From NCBI GenBank assembly GCA_938003545.1, contig CALKXY010000033.1:1-64000 (forward strand): 64,000 bases of DNA, read 5' to 3'. Source of the DNA: an uncultured Caulobacterales bacterium (GTDB lineage Bacteria; Pseudomonadota; Alphaproteobacteria; Caulobacterales; Maricaulaceae). The position numbers were made by a program, and so were the translations under genes. The notes beneath the pieces are model-generated. The model did not search any database, was not told the DNA's origin, and worked only from the letters and a program-made list of their open reading frames with translations. Each line of letters starts with the position of its first letter. The first letter of the stretch is position 1. Positions 14,109-23,502 of this stretch are shown one piece after another.

Positions 14109-16098
14109 TTTTGAGCAAGATAGGCGCGTCGCCCGTTTGGTGTTCACGTAATTTCGCGGCCCATTTCGCAGGTTCCCAATATGTTACGCGCGGATCGGTC
14201 AGGCCGCCCGTAATCAATGCGGGCGGATAATGTCTCGCCGCCACATTATCATAGGGAGAATAGCTGCGGAGACGATGGAATGCGGCTTCATCTGTAATCG
14301 GATTACCCCATTCGGGCCATTCTGGCGGCGTTAGCGGTAATTCCGTATCGCTCATCGTGTTTAAGACATCGACGAAAGGCACCGCGGCGATCACGCCTGC
14401 AAATAAATCTGGATCTTGGTTCAACGCCGCCCCGACGAGCAAGCCGCCCGCCGAACCGCCATGGGCAACAACGCGGCCCGGAGCGGTCCAGCCTAGCGCA
14501 GCCAGCGCCCGTCCAGAATCGACAAAGTCATTAAAAGTATTGACCTTTTTCTCCAGCTTGCCGTCTAAATACCATTGGTACCCTTTGGACTGTCCGCCGC
14601 GAATATGGGCAATCGCATAGACCATGCCGCGATCAACCAGCGACAGAATATTCGTGCGAAATGCGGCCGGAATGGTGATCCCATAAGAGCCATAGCCATA
14701 AAGCAAGAGCGGGTTTGACCCATCTGTTTTCACGTCCTTGCGCGCCAGCAACGTAATGGGAATGGTTTCGCCGTCGCGGGCTGTGATGGAAATGCGTTCG
14801 ACGCGGTAATCATCGGGATTATGCCCGCTTGGGACGACTTGAACACGCACGGTTTCGCGTGTGCGCGACGTCATATCATAGCGGTAAACCGTGCCGGGAC
14901 GGGAGGGGGAGGAATAGGAGAAAAACAACGTGTCCGTTGCATATTCATAGCCTGACTTAATGCCGAGACCATAGGCGGCTTCGGGCATATCAATCGCGTG
15001 TTCGTCTTGCGTTTTCATGTTACGGATAACGATGCGGGGGAGGGCGTCTTCGCGCTCCAACCGTACAATCCAATGCGCGAAACTCTCCATGCCAAGGATC
15101 AATCGTCCTGCTTTATGCGGGAGGAAATCCTGCCATTGATCTGGCGTCTGGCCCGATGTTCCCGTCTTGATACAAAAATCAACGGCCTCTCCAGCATTTG
15201 TGAGAATATAGGTCGTGCCGCCTTGGTCATGAAGGCTATATTCAATACCGTCTTGACGCGGGGAGAAACACACGGGCGATGTCTGCGGCGCGGATGATGG
15301 AACGCGATGAATTTCGCCCGTAGTGTGATTATGGGCGCTGATTTCGATATAGGCGTCATCGTCGGAACTGCCGACACTGACGAAAAAGCCTGGATCTTGT
15401 TCCTCATAGGCTGTGCGTGTTTTGCCTTTGGCGTCAAATACATCGCGGAACCTCACGGCATAGGGGCGTTGATTTTCGTCGCGTTCGACCCAGAAAAGCG
15501 TGCGATTATCCGCCGCCCAGACGAGTGCACCCGCAGAACGATCAATGTCCGTAGGTGAGACATCGCCCGTTTTTAGATCACGCAAAAAGACCTGATAATT
15601 TTCGCTGCCTTTTTCATCGACGGAATAGGCCAGCCATTTGTGATTTGGACTGTGGGAAACATCGCCGAGATCGAAAAATTTTGTTCCTTTGGCCAGCGCG
15701 TCGCAGTCCAAAATCGTCTCATCTTCTGGGGTCTTATCTGCCACCGCATGACGCGCATAAACGCCGTGTTGGTCGCCTTTGCGGTAATAATGAAAATAGG
15801 CATAGGGTCCGTCGGGCATGGGCACGTCGCGCGCGGTAGGTTCTAGGCGGCCTTTCATTTCTGCGAAAACATCGTCTTTGAGGGCTGTCAGCGGAGCGAG
15901 GGCATCTTCGGTATAGCGGTTCTCGGCTTCCAGATGTGTACGGATGGCGGCGTCCAATGCGCTAGGTTCGCGCATGACGGTCTGCCAGTTATCATCACGC
16001 ATCCACGCATAATCATCTGTCCATTCAACGCCAAAGCGCGTTTGGGTGTGCGGGCGTTTCTCGGCTTTTGGAAGCGGATGTGCGGGGCTGGTTTTCAT
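14005..16098 (-). CDS. ptrB: Oligopeptidase B (S9A prolyl oligopeptidase family)
   Basis: A 697-residue cytoplasmic serine peptidase that cleaves short peptides after basic residues. The N-terminal part (about 1-75) and a seven-bladed beta-propeller (about 75-420) gate access to the C-terminal alpha/beta-hydrolase domain. The catalytic triad is visible: Ser549 in AHGGSAGG, Asp635 in GGLTDPRVTYWEP, and His670 in NMDAGHQGESGR. No signal peptide is seen. ATG 16098 is chosen, 6 bases after AGGAGA; the preceding TTG is less likely. The gene is divergent from the DUF2336 gene and overlaps the convergent small ORF at its 3' end. Confidence 0.92.
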   Translation of the reverse strand: MKTSPAHPLPKAEKRPHTQTRFGVEWTDDYAWMRDDNWQTVMREPSALDAAIRTHLEAENRYTEDALAPLTALKDDVFAEMKGRLEPTARDVPMPDGPYAYFHYYRKGDQHGVYARHAVADKTPEDETILDCDALAKGTKFFDLGDVSHSPNHKWLAYSVDEKGSENYQVFLRDLKTGDVSPTDIDRSAGALVWAADNRTLFWVERDENQRPYAVRFRDVFDAKGKTRTAYEEQDPGFFVSVGSSDDDAYIEISAHNHTTGEIHRVPSSAPQTSPVCFSPRQDGIEYSLHDQGGTTYILTNAGEAVDFCIKTGTSGQTPDQWQDFLPHKAGRLILGMESFAHWIVRLEREDALPRIVIRNMKTQDEHAIDMPEAAYGLGIKSGYEYATDTLFFSYSSPSRPGTVYRYDMTSRTRETVRVQVVPSGHNPDDYRVERISITARDGETIPITLLARKDVKTDGSNPLLLYGYGSYGITIPAAFRTNILSLVDRGMVYAIAHIRGGQSKGYQWYLDGKLEKKVNTFNDFVDSGRALAALGWTAPGRVVAHGGSAGGLLVGAALNQDPDLFAGVIAAVPFVDVLNTMSDTELPLTPPEWPEWGNPITDEAAFHRLRSYSPYDNVAARHYPPALITGGLTDPRVTYWEPAKWAAKLREHQTGDAPILLKINMDAGHQGESGRYDSLKETALEYAFALDCVGLS

Positions 16099-16223
16099 CA
16101 AAAATCTCCTGTCGAATGACGGAGATAGGTATACTTATGGAACATGGATAGGGGTCACCTCCCATTAACCCTCTCCGTTTAGGGTTAGCGTAGGATTATC
16201 ACCTGTTTAAAGAAGCGAGCCAC

Positions 16224-17474
16224 ATGGCCGGATTATCGATAGATCAAAAAAGTGATTTGCCAGAACTGGCACCGATCATGTTGGAAACGCCGCTCAGCGA
16301 CGTGGAAGGCAATACTGTGCGACGTCAACTCGCCAAGCGTTTGGCCGATGTAATTTGTATTCCCGCGAGTCAACTCACGCCGCAAGAACGCCATATGGCG
16401 GGCGATGTTTTGGTGGAGCTGCTGCGCTCAGCGGATGCAGATGTTCGCGAATCCGTCGCGAAACGCCTTGTCATGTTGAACGAGGCGCCGCGGACGATTC
16501 TGGTGATCCTTGCGAAAGACGATATTCGAATTGCGCGTTATATTTTGGAAGAGAGCCGTTCACTGACTGACTCTGACCTTATCCAAATCGCCCGTAAAGT
16601 TTCTGGCGAGCATCGCGCCGTGATCGCGAAACGCCGGAAAATCTCTGATGCGGTTGTAGATGCGCTTGTGGAATTTTTGGAAGAAGATGTTGTCGAAACC
16701 CTGTTGAAAAATAAAGAGGCGCAATTTTCAGAGACCGCCATTCAACGTATTCTAACCGTATCGCGTCAACACCAGCCTTATGTTGGCTTGCTTGTGAAAC
16801 GCGATGAATTACGTCCATCACATGGATTGACGATGTTTTGGTGGGCCAACACGGCCAACCGTAAAAAAATTCTCCACCGCTTTGCTGTCACGCGAAGTGT
16901 TTTGCAGGAAAGCTGCAGTGATTTATTCCCGAAAGCGGCCGCCGATGGCTGGAATGATGCGGGCGTACGTAAAGCGTTGCAATTCATTGAACGCCGACAG
17001 CGTAACCGCGCGGCGATTGCACGCTCTGAATATGAAGGTTTGGAAGCCGCGATTGATGCAGCAGAAACTGGGGGTTTGACACGTAAACTTACGGAAGAAA
17101 TTTCCTATATGGCGGGCGTAAAGCCAGCGACAGGCGCGCAAATCCTCACAGATAAAGGCGGGCAGGGGATTGCGATTTTATGCAAGGCGCCGGGCCTGAA
17201 ACGTGAATATATTGAAAAACTTTGGCGCGCGCTGAAACGCCCATTGCATGAAGCGGATGGATCAATGCACCCCAGCTTGGCGCGTGTGATGGAGACATAT
17301 GACGTCATTTCCACGGATAAAGCGCAAACTGTTCTGCGGTATTGGAATTGGTCGCTGACAGCGTCTTTGAATGCGGATGTACTGCGCTATATTAAAAATG
17401 GTGTGATTCCGCGCGAGGAAGAATTTGGAGCGGCGGCCATTACGGCGGCTCTCGTATTCTCTCATCGCGACTAG
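16224..17474 (+). CDS. DUF2336 domain protein
   Basis: The 416-residue soluble protein is built mostly of helices with HEAT-like spacing: LRSADADVRESVAKRL (about 71-86), LAKDDIRIARYILEES (about 97-112), and IAKRRKISDAVVDALVEFLEEDVVETLLKN (about 135-164, given here in part). That helical array is the DUF2336 domain, found widely in Alphaproteobacteria, including Caulobacter proteins that affect motility and attachment. Its function here is unknown. It stands alone, divergent from ptrB. The upstream gap contains TAACCCT/AGGGTTA (16166-16172/16181-16187), a possible operator. Confidence 0.85.
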   Translation: MAGLSIDQKSDLPELAPIMLETPLSDVEGNTVRRQLAKRLADVICIPASQLTPQERHMAGDVLVELLRSADADVRESVAKRLVMLNEAPRTILVILAKDDIRIARYILEESRSLTDSDLIQIARKVSGEHRAVIAKRRKISDAVVDALVEFLEEDVVETLLKNKEAQFSETAIQRILTVSRQHQPYVGLLVKRDELRPSHGLTMFWWANTANRKKILHRFAVTRSVLQESCSDLFPKAAADGWNDAGVRKALQFIERRQRNRAAIARSEYEGLEAAIDAAETGGLTRKLTEEISYMAGVKPATGAQILTDKGGQGIAILCKAPGLKREYIEKLWRALKRPLHEADGSMHPSLARVMETYDVISTDKAQTVLRYWNWSLTASLNADVLRYIKNGVIPREEEFGAAAITAALVFSHRD

Positions 17475-17604
17475 GCGCGACAATTCTGCGCATGATTAGC
17501 GTTTAAGACCCACAGTTTTCCACCCTTAATAGGCTTTTAACGCCTTGATTCGCCCGCTATGACCGCATGAGTTTCTCTGGGAGAGAGTTCTGCTGCGTTA
17601 TACT

Positions 17605-18111
17605 TTGATACTTGTGATGGCTTTGGCCGCAACTTGGCTGACATTGTCGGGCTATTTCAAGCCTATGCTCTTGTCACTTGGGGTGATTTCGATCGTTTTT
17701 GTGGTTTGGATGTCCAAACGCATGCGGATTTTGGATCAGGAAACGGCGCCTTATTTTACCATTCCTCAAACGTTGGCCTATTTCGCATGGCTATTTGTTG
17801 AGATCATCAAAGCAAATGTAGCGGTTGTCCGCGCGGTGATGTCTCCAAATATGGAAATATCACCAACATTGACGCGCATTCCAACGCCGCAAAAAACGGA
17901 CATTGGCAAAGTTATGTTTGCGAATTCCATTACGTTGACGCCGGGCACAGTCAGTCTTGATATTCAAGACGACCATATTTTGGTCCATGCGTTGCTGTCC
18001 GAAATGTCTGATCCCGCTGATTTTGCCGAAATGGCAGAGCGGTCCGCTTGGGCCATTGGCGAGAATATTGATGTACCCCGAAAAACGCCCGCTGAAGGAG
18101 ATGCATCATGA
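17605..18111 (+). CDS. mrpE: Mrp antiporter subunit E
   Basis: A small membrane subunit of the multisubunit Na+(K+)/H+ antiporter, 168 residues, with two N-terminal helices (about 1-42), the MSKRMRIL loop, another hydrophobic segment (AYFAWLFVEIIKANVAVVRAV) and the family core KVMFANSITLTPGTVSLDIQDD (in part about 98-118). There is no ATG near the expected start. The earliest usual start is TTG 17605; a purine-rich GGGAGAGAG at 17579-17587 is better spaced for the in-frame CTG at 17593, which would give the N-terminus LRYT-L as in relatives (MLRxL). The gene opens a ten-gene operon with mostly overlapping stops and starts. Confidence 0.88.
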   Translation: MILVMALAATWLTLSGYFKPMLLSLGVISIVFVVWMSKRMRILDQETAPYFTIPQTLAYFAWLFVEIIKANVAVVRAVMSPNMEISPTLTRIPTPQKTDIGKVMFANSITLTPGTVSLDIQDDHILVHALLSEMSDPADFAEMAERSAWAIGENIDVPRKTPAEGDAS

Positions 18112-18419
18112 CTCCATTTATGGGTTATTTCATGTTGGGCAGCGCCTTTTTGCTGATCGTATCTATGGGGTTGATGTTGGGACGACTTTTGGGCGGACCG
18201 ACTTTATATGACCGTCTTTTGGCCGTGAATAGTTTTGGCACGAAGACAGTCTTATTTCTGTGCGTCTTTTGCTTCATCATTGACCGTCCCGACGGCGTGG
18301 ATATTGCGCTGCTTTATGCGTTGATGAATTTCATCGCGACTATCGCGGTTCTGAAGTTTTTCAATTATCGGGCGCTTGATGTTACGCTTTCGGGCGCTGA
18401 TGCGGAGGACGCGCGATGA
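18108..18419 (+). CDS. mrpF: Mrp antiporter subunit F
   Basis: A 103-residue membrane protein with three helices (about 5-25, 38-56 and 60-82). The family features LGRLLGGPTLYDRLLAVNS (about 25-43) and DVALLYALMNFIATIAVLKF-like DIALLYALMNFIA are present, including the conserved aspartate before ALLYAL. It is part of the membrane arm of the Mrp complex. The gene overlaps mrpE by 4 bases (ATGA) and overlaps mrpG in the same way, so translation is coupled. The C-terminal residues after the third helix are polar and acidic. Confidence 0.9.
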   Translation: MTPFMGYFMLGSAFLLIVSMGLMLGRLLGGPTLYDRLLAVNSFGTKTVLFLCVFCFIIDRPDGVDIALLYALMNFIATIAVLKFFNYRALDVTLSGADAEDAR

Positions 18420-18823
18420 GCTTGATTTTCGCAGCCGCCACTGAGACCGCACATGCGGCAGAACACGCTATTCATGTCGATTGGATCGGGGTTATCCGCA
18501 CGATTGGGACGGTTGTTTCCATGGCGGCGGGACTATTGTTTGTCTTGGCTGGAACCATTGGGGTTTTGCGCCTTCCTGATTTTTACACACGCCTGCATGC
18601 GGCAGGTATGACCGATACATTGGGCGCAGAACTGATTTTGCTGGCGTTGATTTTCCAAAGTGACAGTTTGCAAATGGTCTTGAAGCTCTTGCTTGTGGCC
18701 TTTTTCCTCTTGGTGACCAGCCCAACCGCGACACATGCCGTCGCGCATGCCGCCTATCGTGCGGGTTTGAAGCCGTTATTGGGCGACTATCGCGCGCCAG
18801 ATCTTGAGGAGGACGGGACATGA
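18416..18823 (+). CDS. mrpG: Mrp antiporter subunit G
   Basis: A 135-residue membrane protein of the MnhG/PhaG family with three helices. The core GTIGVLRLPDFYTRLHAAGM (about 47-66) and TDTLGAELILLAL (about 67-79) are the family signature, and TSPTATHAVAHAAYRAG (about 102-118) closes the domain. The N-terminus is somewhat extended (AAATETAHAAEHAIHVDW) compared with typical MrpG (about 115-120 residues). It overlaps both neighbours by 4 bases. Confidence 0.9.
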   Translation: MSLIFAAATETAHAAEHAIHVDWIGVIRTIGTVVSMAAGLLFVLAGTIGVLRLPDFYTRLHAAGMTDTLGAELILLALIFQSDSLQMVLKLLLVAFFLLVTSPTATHAVAHAAYRAGLKPLLGDYRAPDLEEDGT

Positions 18824-19503
18824 GCCTTTTCGCCGCCGCAGCCGAGCCAGCCTTCGTTGTGCCTACGCTCTTGCTCGATATTTCTTTCCTCGCGCTTCTT
18901 GTTGTCGTGGCTTTTGCGATTGTGCGTATGCGCTCTCTTTTCGGCATTGTCATGTTGCAGGGCGTTTACTCGCTCGTGTCTGCGGCGTGGTTCGTCTCGC
19001 TTGATGCCGTAGATGTGGCCTTCACCGAAGCCGCAGTTGGCGCAGGCGTGTCGACGGTTTTGATGCTTTCGGCCATGTTGCTCGCGGACCGTAAATCAAC
19101 GCCTGTCCCAATGAGCCGCCAATTCGGGGCATTGGCCGTGGTGGTTTTGGCGGGTGCAGCCATGCTTTACGCGGTCGGTGATATGTCGGCTTATGGGGAT
19201 GTGAACTCCCCCGCCAACGCCTATGTCGGTATGGATTATATCGCCAAGACAGCCGAAGACATCAAAATTCCAAACGTCGTGACAGCGGTTTTGGCCAGCT
19301 ATCGCGGGTATGATACATTTGGCGAAACGGTTGTGATTTTCTCTGCGGGTCTGGGCGTGCTTTTGCTGCTGGGCTTGAACGGCAATTCTGGCCGTTGGGT
19401 CGCACGTCCAAATGGTCAAGTTATTAATGACCGTTCCGCGCCTTCGGCTGGATTGGCGCAAGACCTTCGGTCCGACGAACAACGCGCGGAGGCCGAGACA
19501 TGA
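18820..19503 (+). CDS. MbhD/MbhE-type antiporter subunit (DUF4040; MrpA C-terminal region)
   Basis: The 227-residue membrane protein corresponds to the C-terminal segment of MrpA, encoded here as its own gene. The DUF4040 (MbhD) part spans about residues 15-90 with FTEAAVGAGVSTVLMLSAML (about 68-87); the MbhE-like part follows with PNVVTAVLASYRGYDTFGET (about 152-171), a motif conserved at the MrpA/MbhE end. Full-length MrpA is absent from the operon, so the antiporter has the split subunit plan of Mbh-type complexes. It overlaps mrpG and mrpB by 4 bases each. The last 35 residues are a polar tail. Confidence 0.88.
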   Translation: MSLFAAAAEPAFVVPTLLLDISFLALLVVVAFAIVRMRSLFGIVMLQGVYSLVSAAWFVSLDAVDVAFTEAAVGAGVSTVLMLSAMLLADRKSTPVPMSRQFGALAVVVLAGAAMLYAVGDMSAYGDVNSPANAYVGMDYIAKTAEDIKIPNVVTAVLASYRGYDTFGETVVIFSAGLGVLLLLGLNGNSGRWVARPNGQVINDRSAPSAGLAQDLRSDEQRAEAET

Positions 19504-19988
19504 GCGATCCGTCTCACACATCCTCTGAAACATCAGAGCCAATTTTGGGCCGTGATCCGCATGTTCTTTTGCGCGTCATTGCGAAATTCCTAATTCCTTT
19601 GATCGCGCTCTTCGGGCTTTACGTGCAATTTCACGGAGATTACGGTCCGGGCGGTGGTTTCCAAGCGGGGGTTATTCTCGCCGCATCTGTCATTCTTTAT
19701 GCGCTTGTCTTTGGTTTGAAAGCCGCGAAGGCAGCCTTCCCACCGCGCCTCATCCGCTATGGTATGGTACTGGGTGTTCTGCTTTATGGCGGCACGGGCG
19801 TACTGAGCTGGATTTTAGGCGGCGAGTTTCTGAATTATTCCGTGCTCGCACATGATGCGTCACATGGGCAGCATTACGGTATTTTGGCCGTTGAGTTGGG
19901 CGTTTTGGTCACTGTGACAACGGTGATGATTGCGATTTTTTATGCCTTCGGCTCCCGCCAGCCCGAAACGTCGGATGAGGATTGGTAG
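19500..19988 (+). CDS. mrpB: Mrp antiporter subunit B
   Basis: A 162-residue MnhB-family membrane subunit with four helices. The signature FHGDYGPGGGFQAGVILAAS (about 43-62) is intact, and the distal part has the ILGGEFLNYSVL loop and AVELGVLVTVTTVMIAIFYAF. MrpB lies in the membrane arm near the MrpA C-terminal region. The stop of this gene and the ATG of mrpC are adjacent with no intergenic base. Confidence 0.92.
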   Translation: MSDPSHTSSETSEPILGRDPHVLLRVIAKFLIPLIALFGLYVQFHGDYGPGGGFQAGVILAASVILYALVFGLKAAKAAFPPRLIRYGMVLGVLLYGGTGVLSWILGGEFLNYSVLAHDASHGQHYGILAVELGVLVTVTTVMIAIFYAFGSRQPETSDEDW

Positions 19989-20465
19989 ATGTCCGAACTT
20001 TTCTCGCAATATAATTATGTCGTCGTCATCATCCTTATGATGACGGGCCTTTATACGGTCTTTGCCTCGCGCAATTTAATTAAAAAACTCGCAGGCCTGT
20101 CCGTCTTTCAGACATCAGTTTTCCTACTCTATATCACCATTGGCAAAGTCTCTGGTGGCCAGCCGCCGATCCTTATTGAAGACAAAGGCTATGGTGCGGA
20201 TAAAGACGGTCACGCTTTGCTCGACGGTCCTATTCAACTCGCTGCGGGCGACGGAAGCTATATTCTCCCCGGACCTGGAACAGATGTTCTTTATTCCAAT
20301 CCGCTACCGCATGTTTTGATCCTAACGGCGATTGTGGTGGGCGTTGCGACGCTCTCCATTGGTCTCGCACTGACGGTCCGTATTCGCGAAGTTTATCACA
20401 CGATTGAAGAAGACGAGATTCAAAATATGGATTTCGTGTATAATCTGGAAGGCACGGCTGACTGA
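19989..20465 (+). CDS. mrpC: Mrp antiporter subunit C (NuoK-like)
   Basis: A 158-residue subunit homologous to NuoK of complex I. Helices 1 and 2 (about 8-52) carry YTVFASRNLIKKLAGLSVFQTSVFLLYI-type sequence, and helix 3 (about 103-130) has DVLYSNPLPHVLILTAIVVG, the conserved part of the family. Between helices 2 and 3 is an extramembrane insert of about 45 residues (GGQPPILIEDKGYGADKDG to AGDGSYILPG) that most bacterial MrpC proteins (about 110-115 residues) lack. It overlaps mrpD by one base. Confidence 0.9.
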   Translation: MSELFSQYNYVVVIILMMTGLYTVFASRNLIKKLAGLSVFQTSVFLLYITIGKVSGGQPPILIEDKGYGADKDGHALLDGPIQLAAGDGSYILPGPGTDVLYSNPLPHVLILTAIVVGVATLSIGLALTVRIREVYHTIEEDEIQNMDFVYNLEGTAD

Positions 20466-22000
20466 TGCCCTCAATGTTCTCTGCACTTGAATATGTGCCT
20501 GATTGGCTGCTGACTCACGGTCCGGCTTTTCTCATGGCTTTGCCGCTCATCATGGCTGCGATCACATCTATCTTGCCCAATAAACGCGTCGCATGGGCCA
20601 GTACATTTATCGTTACGGCGATCCTGACGCTGACAGCCTTTGCTTTGGCTTTATATAATGCCGAAGTCGGTACGACGATCTACAAAATGGGTGGATGGGC
20701 GCCGCCGCATGGGATTTCCCTTGTCGTCGATGCGCTGAATGCTCCCGTTCTGGTCTTGATTGCGCTGATGAGTTTCATCACAATCATCTATGCGCTTCCG
20801 GCGACAGTTGCCGAGATTAAACCCAATAAACGCGCGCCTTTCTACGCGGCGTTTTTGCTCTGCGTCGCGGGGCTTTTGGGCATGGTTATTACAGGCGATG
20901 CATTTAACGTTTTTGTCTTTCTCGAAGTCTCTTCGATTTCGACATATGTGCTTGTTGCAATGGGTGCCGCGCGGGATCGCCGCGCACTGTCAGCGGCTTA
21001 TAATTATCTGATTCTAGGTTCCATCGGCGCGACGTTCTTTGTGATCGGTATTGGCTTTCTCTATATGGAGACAGGCACGCTAAATATGGCCGATATGGCA
21101 CGTATTTTGGCTGACCTCGACGGCGGTTCGCGCGTTGCGAAAGTTGCCTTTGGTTTCATCATTATTGGCCTTGGCCTGAAGCTCGCGATGTTCCCGCTGC
21201 ATACATGGTTGCCGGGCGCATATGCATATGCACCGACGCCTGTGACGGTATTTTTGGCCTCTACGGCGACGAAAGCCGCGCTTTATCTTTTACTCCGTTT
21301 CACGTTTTTTGTCTTCGATCCAAGCTATGCCTATGTCGCGGATGAGCTGCTTTATATCCTCGTCGGAATGGGCGTCATCGGAATGGTCTTTGCGTCGCTG
21401 CAAGCGATTTTCCAGACCGATGCGCGCCGCATGTTGGCGTTCTCCTCTGTGGCGCAAGTCGGATATATGTTGCTCGGTATCGGTATCGCCACAACAGCGT
21501 CCGTAGCTGCGGGCTATCTGCATTTGATCAATCATGCCGTCATTAAGGGCGGCTTGTTCTTGGCGCTGGGCGCGATGTGGTACCGATTTGGTATTACGCG
21601 CACAGAAGATTTCAAAGGCCTTGGCAAAACTATGCCATTGACGATGGGGGCTTTTACGGTGCTCGGTCTGTCCTTGATCGGCGTGCCGTTTACGGCTGGA
21701 TTTGTGTCTAAGATTAACCTTGCAGGGGCTGCGGCCGATGCAGGCTGGTGGTGGGCCGTTGGCGTGATCATGCTGACTTCGATCCTTGCCTTGGTGTATA
21801 TTGGGCGCGTGTTATTGCTCGCTTATTTCCAATCACCACCTGTTGTGAATGGCGAGGTTGTTGTGCGCAATGAAGCGCCGTTGATGATGCTTATTCCGAT
21901 GTGGATATTGGCACTGACATCTATCTTCATTGGCGTTGAATCCGATGCCGTTGTCGGCGCGGCGACTCGCGCGGCTGAACTCTTGCTCGGTGCGGGGTAG
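20465..22000 (+). CDS. mrpD: Mrp antiporter subunit D (NuoM/N-like)
   Basis: A 511-residue, roughly 14-helix proton-translocating subunit related to NuoL/M/N. The essential glutamate of helix 5 is in VFVFLEVSSISTYVLVAMGA (about 148-167), and the lysine-containing discontinuous helix region appears as KLAMFPLHTWLPGAYAYAPT (about 239-258), followed by VFLASTATKAALYLLLRF. These residues are required for ion transport in characterised Mrp complexes. It is one of three antiporter-like large subunits in this operon. The next gene starts 5 bases after its stop. Confidence 0.92.
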   Translation: MPSMFSALEYVPDWLLTHGPAFLMALPLIMAAITSILPNKRVAWASTFIVTAILTLTAFALALYNAEVGTTIYKMGGWAPPHGISLVVDALNAPVLVLIALMSFITIIYALPATVAEIKPNKRAPFYAAFLLCVAGLLGMVITGDAFNVFVFLEVSSISTYVLVAMGAARDRRALSAAYNYLILGSIGATFFVIGIGFLYMETGTLNMADMARILADLDGGSRVAKVAFGFIIIGLGLKLAMFPLHTWLPGAYAYAPTPVTVFLASTATKAALYLLLRFTFFVFDPSYAYVADELLYILVGMGVIGMVFASLQAIFQTDARRMLAFSSVAQVGYMLLGIGIATTASVAAGYLHLINHAVIKGGLFLALGAMWYRFGITRTEDFKGLGKTMPLTMGAFTVLGLSLIGVPFTAGFVSKINLAGAAADAGWWWAVGVIMLTSILALVYIGRVLLLAYFQSPPVVNGEVVVRNEAPLMMLIPMWILALTSIFIGVESDAVVGAATRAAELLLGAG

Positions 22001-22005
22001 GGGAT

Positions 22006-23502
22006 ATGGACTTGTTTATGACACCCCAACTTGCGCTTGCGCTGCTGCTGATTATTCCGCTGGTCGCAGCAGGTTTAATCCCTGTTTTCGGCAAAAATCA
22101 AAACATCCGCGAAGGCGTCACATTCATCGCGGGATTGGCATTGCTCGCCACGGTTATTTATCTCTGCATTGATGTCGCCCAAGGCGGACGTCCGGAATTG
22201 CGGTTGGGCAGCTTCGCGGGCAAGTTTGATTTCACCCTGAAACTTGAACCGCTTGGTGCAACCTTTGCTGCCATTGCGTCCTCGCTTTGGATTATCAATT
22301 CTATGTTCACGCTGGGCTATATGCGCGGCAATAAAGAGAAAAACCAAACGCGGTTCTTTGCCTTTGTCGCCATTGCGATTGCGGCCTGTATGGGTATTGC
22401 GGCCTCTGCAAACCTGATCACGCTTTTCATTTTCTACGAAGCTCTGACGCTTTCGACCTTCCCTTTGGTCACGCATAAAGGCGACGCCAAAGCCAAACGC
22501 GGCGGTACGATTTATGCCTTGATCCTAATGGGTACATCATTGGCGTTATTCCTGCCCGCGATTATCGGCACCTATGTGATTGCTGGTACAACAGACTTCA
22601 TGGTCGGCGGCGTTTTCCCGCCGGGCACATCTTTGCTTGCGACATCAATTCTGTTGTTCCTCTTTGCCTTTGGTATCGGCAAGGCGGCCTTGATGCCGAC
22701 CCATCCGTGGCTGCCAAATGCGATGGTCGCGCCGACGCCTGTCTCAGCATTGCTTCATGCCGTGGCGGTGGTGAAAGCGGGTGTGTTTACGATGCTCAAA
22801 GTCGTGACCTACACCTTTGGACCCAGCCTCGCCGCGGCAACGCCCGCCTCAACATGGCTGGCGTGGATTGCGGCGATTTCTATCGTTCTGGCGTCTGTGA
22901 TTGCGCTGCGTCAGGATAACCTCAAAGCGCGTCTGGCTTATTCCACAGTTTCCCAACTCTCCTATGTCACGCTTGGCGCGATGTTGGCGGTGAGCATGGG
23001 TATTCTTGGCGGCGGTCTGCAAATTGTGATGCATGCATGGGGTAAAATTACGCTCTTTATGTGTGCAGGCGCGATTTACACGATTGCCCATCGCACAAAT
23101 GTTTCGCAGCTTGATGGTCTTGGCCGCACGATGCCCTTTGTTTTTGGCGCGTTTCTCGTCGGCTCTTTGTCGATTATCGGCATTCCGCCGATGGGCGGCA
23201 GTTGGCCGAAATTCTTCTTGATGATGGGCGCCGTGGATAGTGGTAAGTCTATTTTGATCGCGGCGCTTATCGCATCATCAATTCTCAATATTATCTATCT
23301 CGTACCTGTCGCGGTACGTGGATTTATGAAGTCTCCACGTGATCCTGCTGATGACGCAAAGATTGCTGAGGTTCGCAAAAAACATCGCTGGGTCATTATT
23401 CCGCCTGTCATCACGGCCATCGGATCGCTCGTGTTGTTCTTTTTCGCAGGCGGTATCGTGGACTTCCTGCAACCGATTTTACCGGGAGGCGGCTTAGGAT
23501 GA
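22006..23502 (+). CDS. Second NuoM/MrpD-like proton-conducting subunit
   Basis: A 498-residue polytopic protein of the same family as MrpD. The helix-5 glutamate is in ITLFIFYEALTLSTFPLVTH (about 145-164) and the functional lysine region in GKAALMPTHPWLPNAMVAPT (about 226-245) with ALLHAVAVVKAGVFTMLKV. It is more like NuoM/HyfD-type paralogues than like the MrpD upstream. Its position directly after mrpD suggests an enlarged complex with additional ion channels. Stop and next start overlap by 4 bases. Confidence 0.88.
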   Translation: MDLFMTPQLALALLLIIPLVAAGLIPVFGKNQNIREGVTFIAGLALLATVIYLCIDVAQGGRPELRLGSFAGKFDFTLKLEPLGATFAAIASSLWIINSMFTLGYMRGNKEKNQTRFFAFVAIAIAACMGIAASANLITLFIFYEALTLSTFPLVTHKGDAKAKRGGTIYALILMGTSLALFLPAIIGTYVIAGTTDFMVGGVFPPGTSLLATSILLFLFAFGIGKAALMPTHPWLPNAMVAPTPVSALLHAVAVVKAGVFTMLKVVTYTFGPSLAAATPASTWLAWIAAISIVLASVIALRQDNLKARLAYSTVSQLSYVTLGAMLAVSMGILGGGLQIVMHAWGKITLFMCAGAIYTIAHRTNVSQLDGLGRTMPFVFGAFLVGSLSIIGIPPMGGSWPKFFLMMGAVDSGKSILIAALIASSILNIIYLVPVAVRGFMKSPRDPADDAKIAEVRKKHRWVIIPPVITAIGSLVLFFFAGGIVDFLQPILPGGGLG

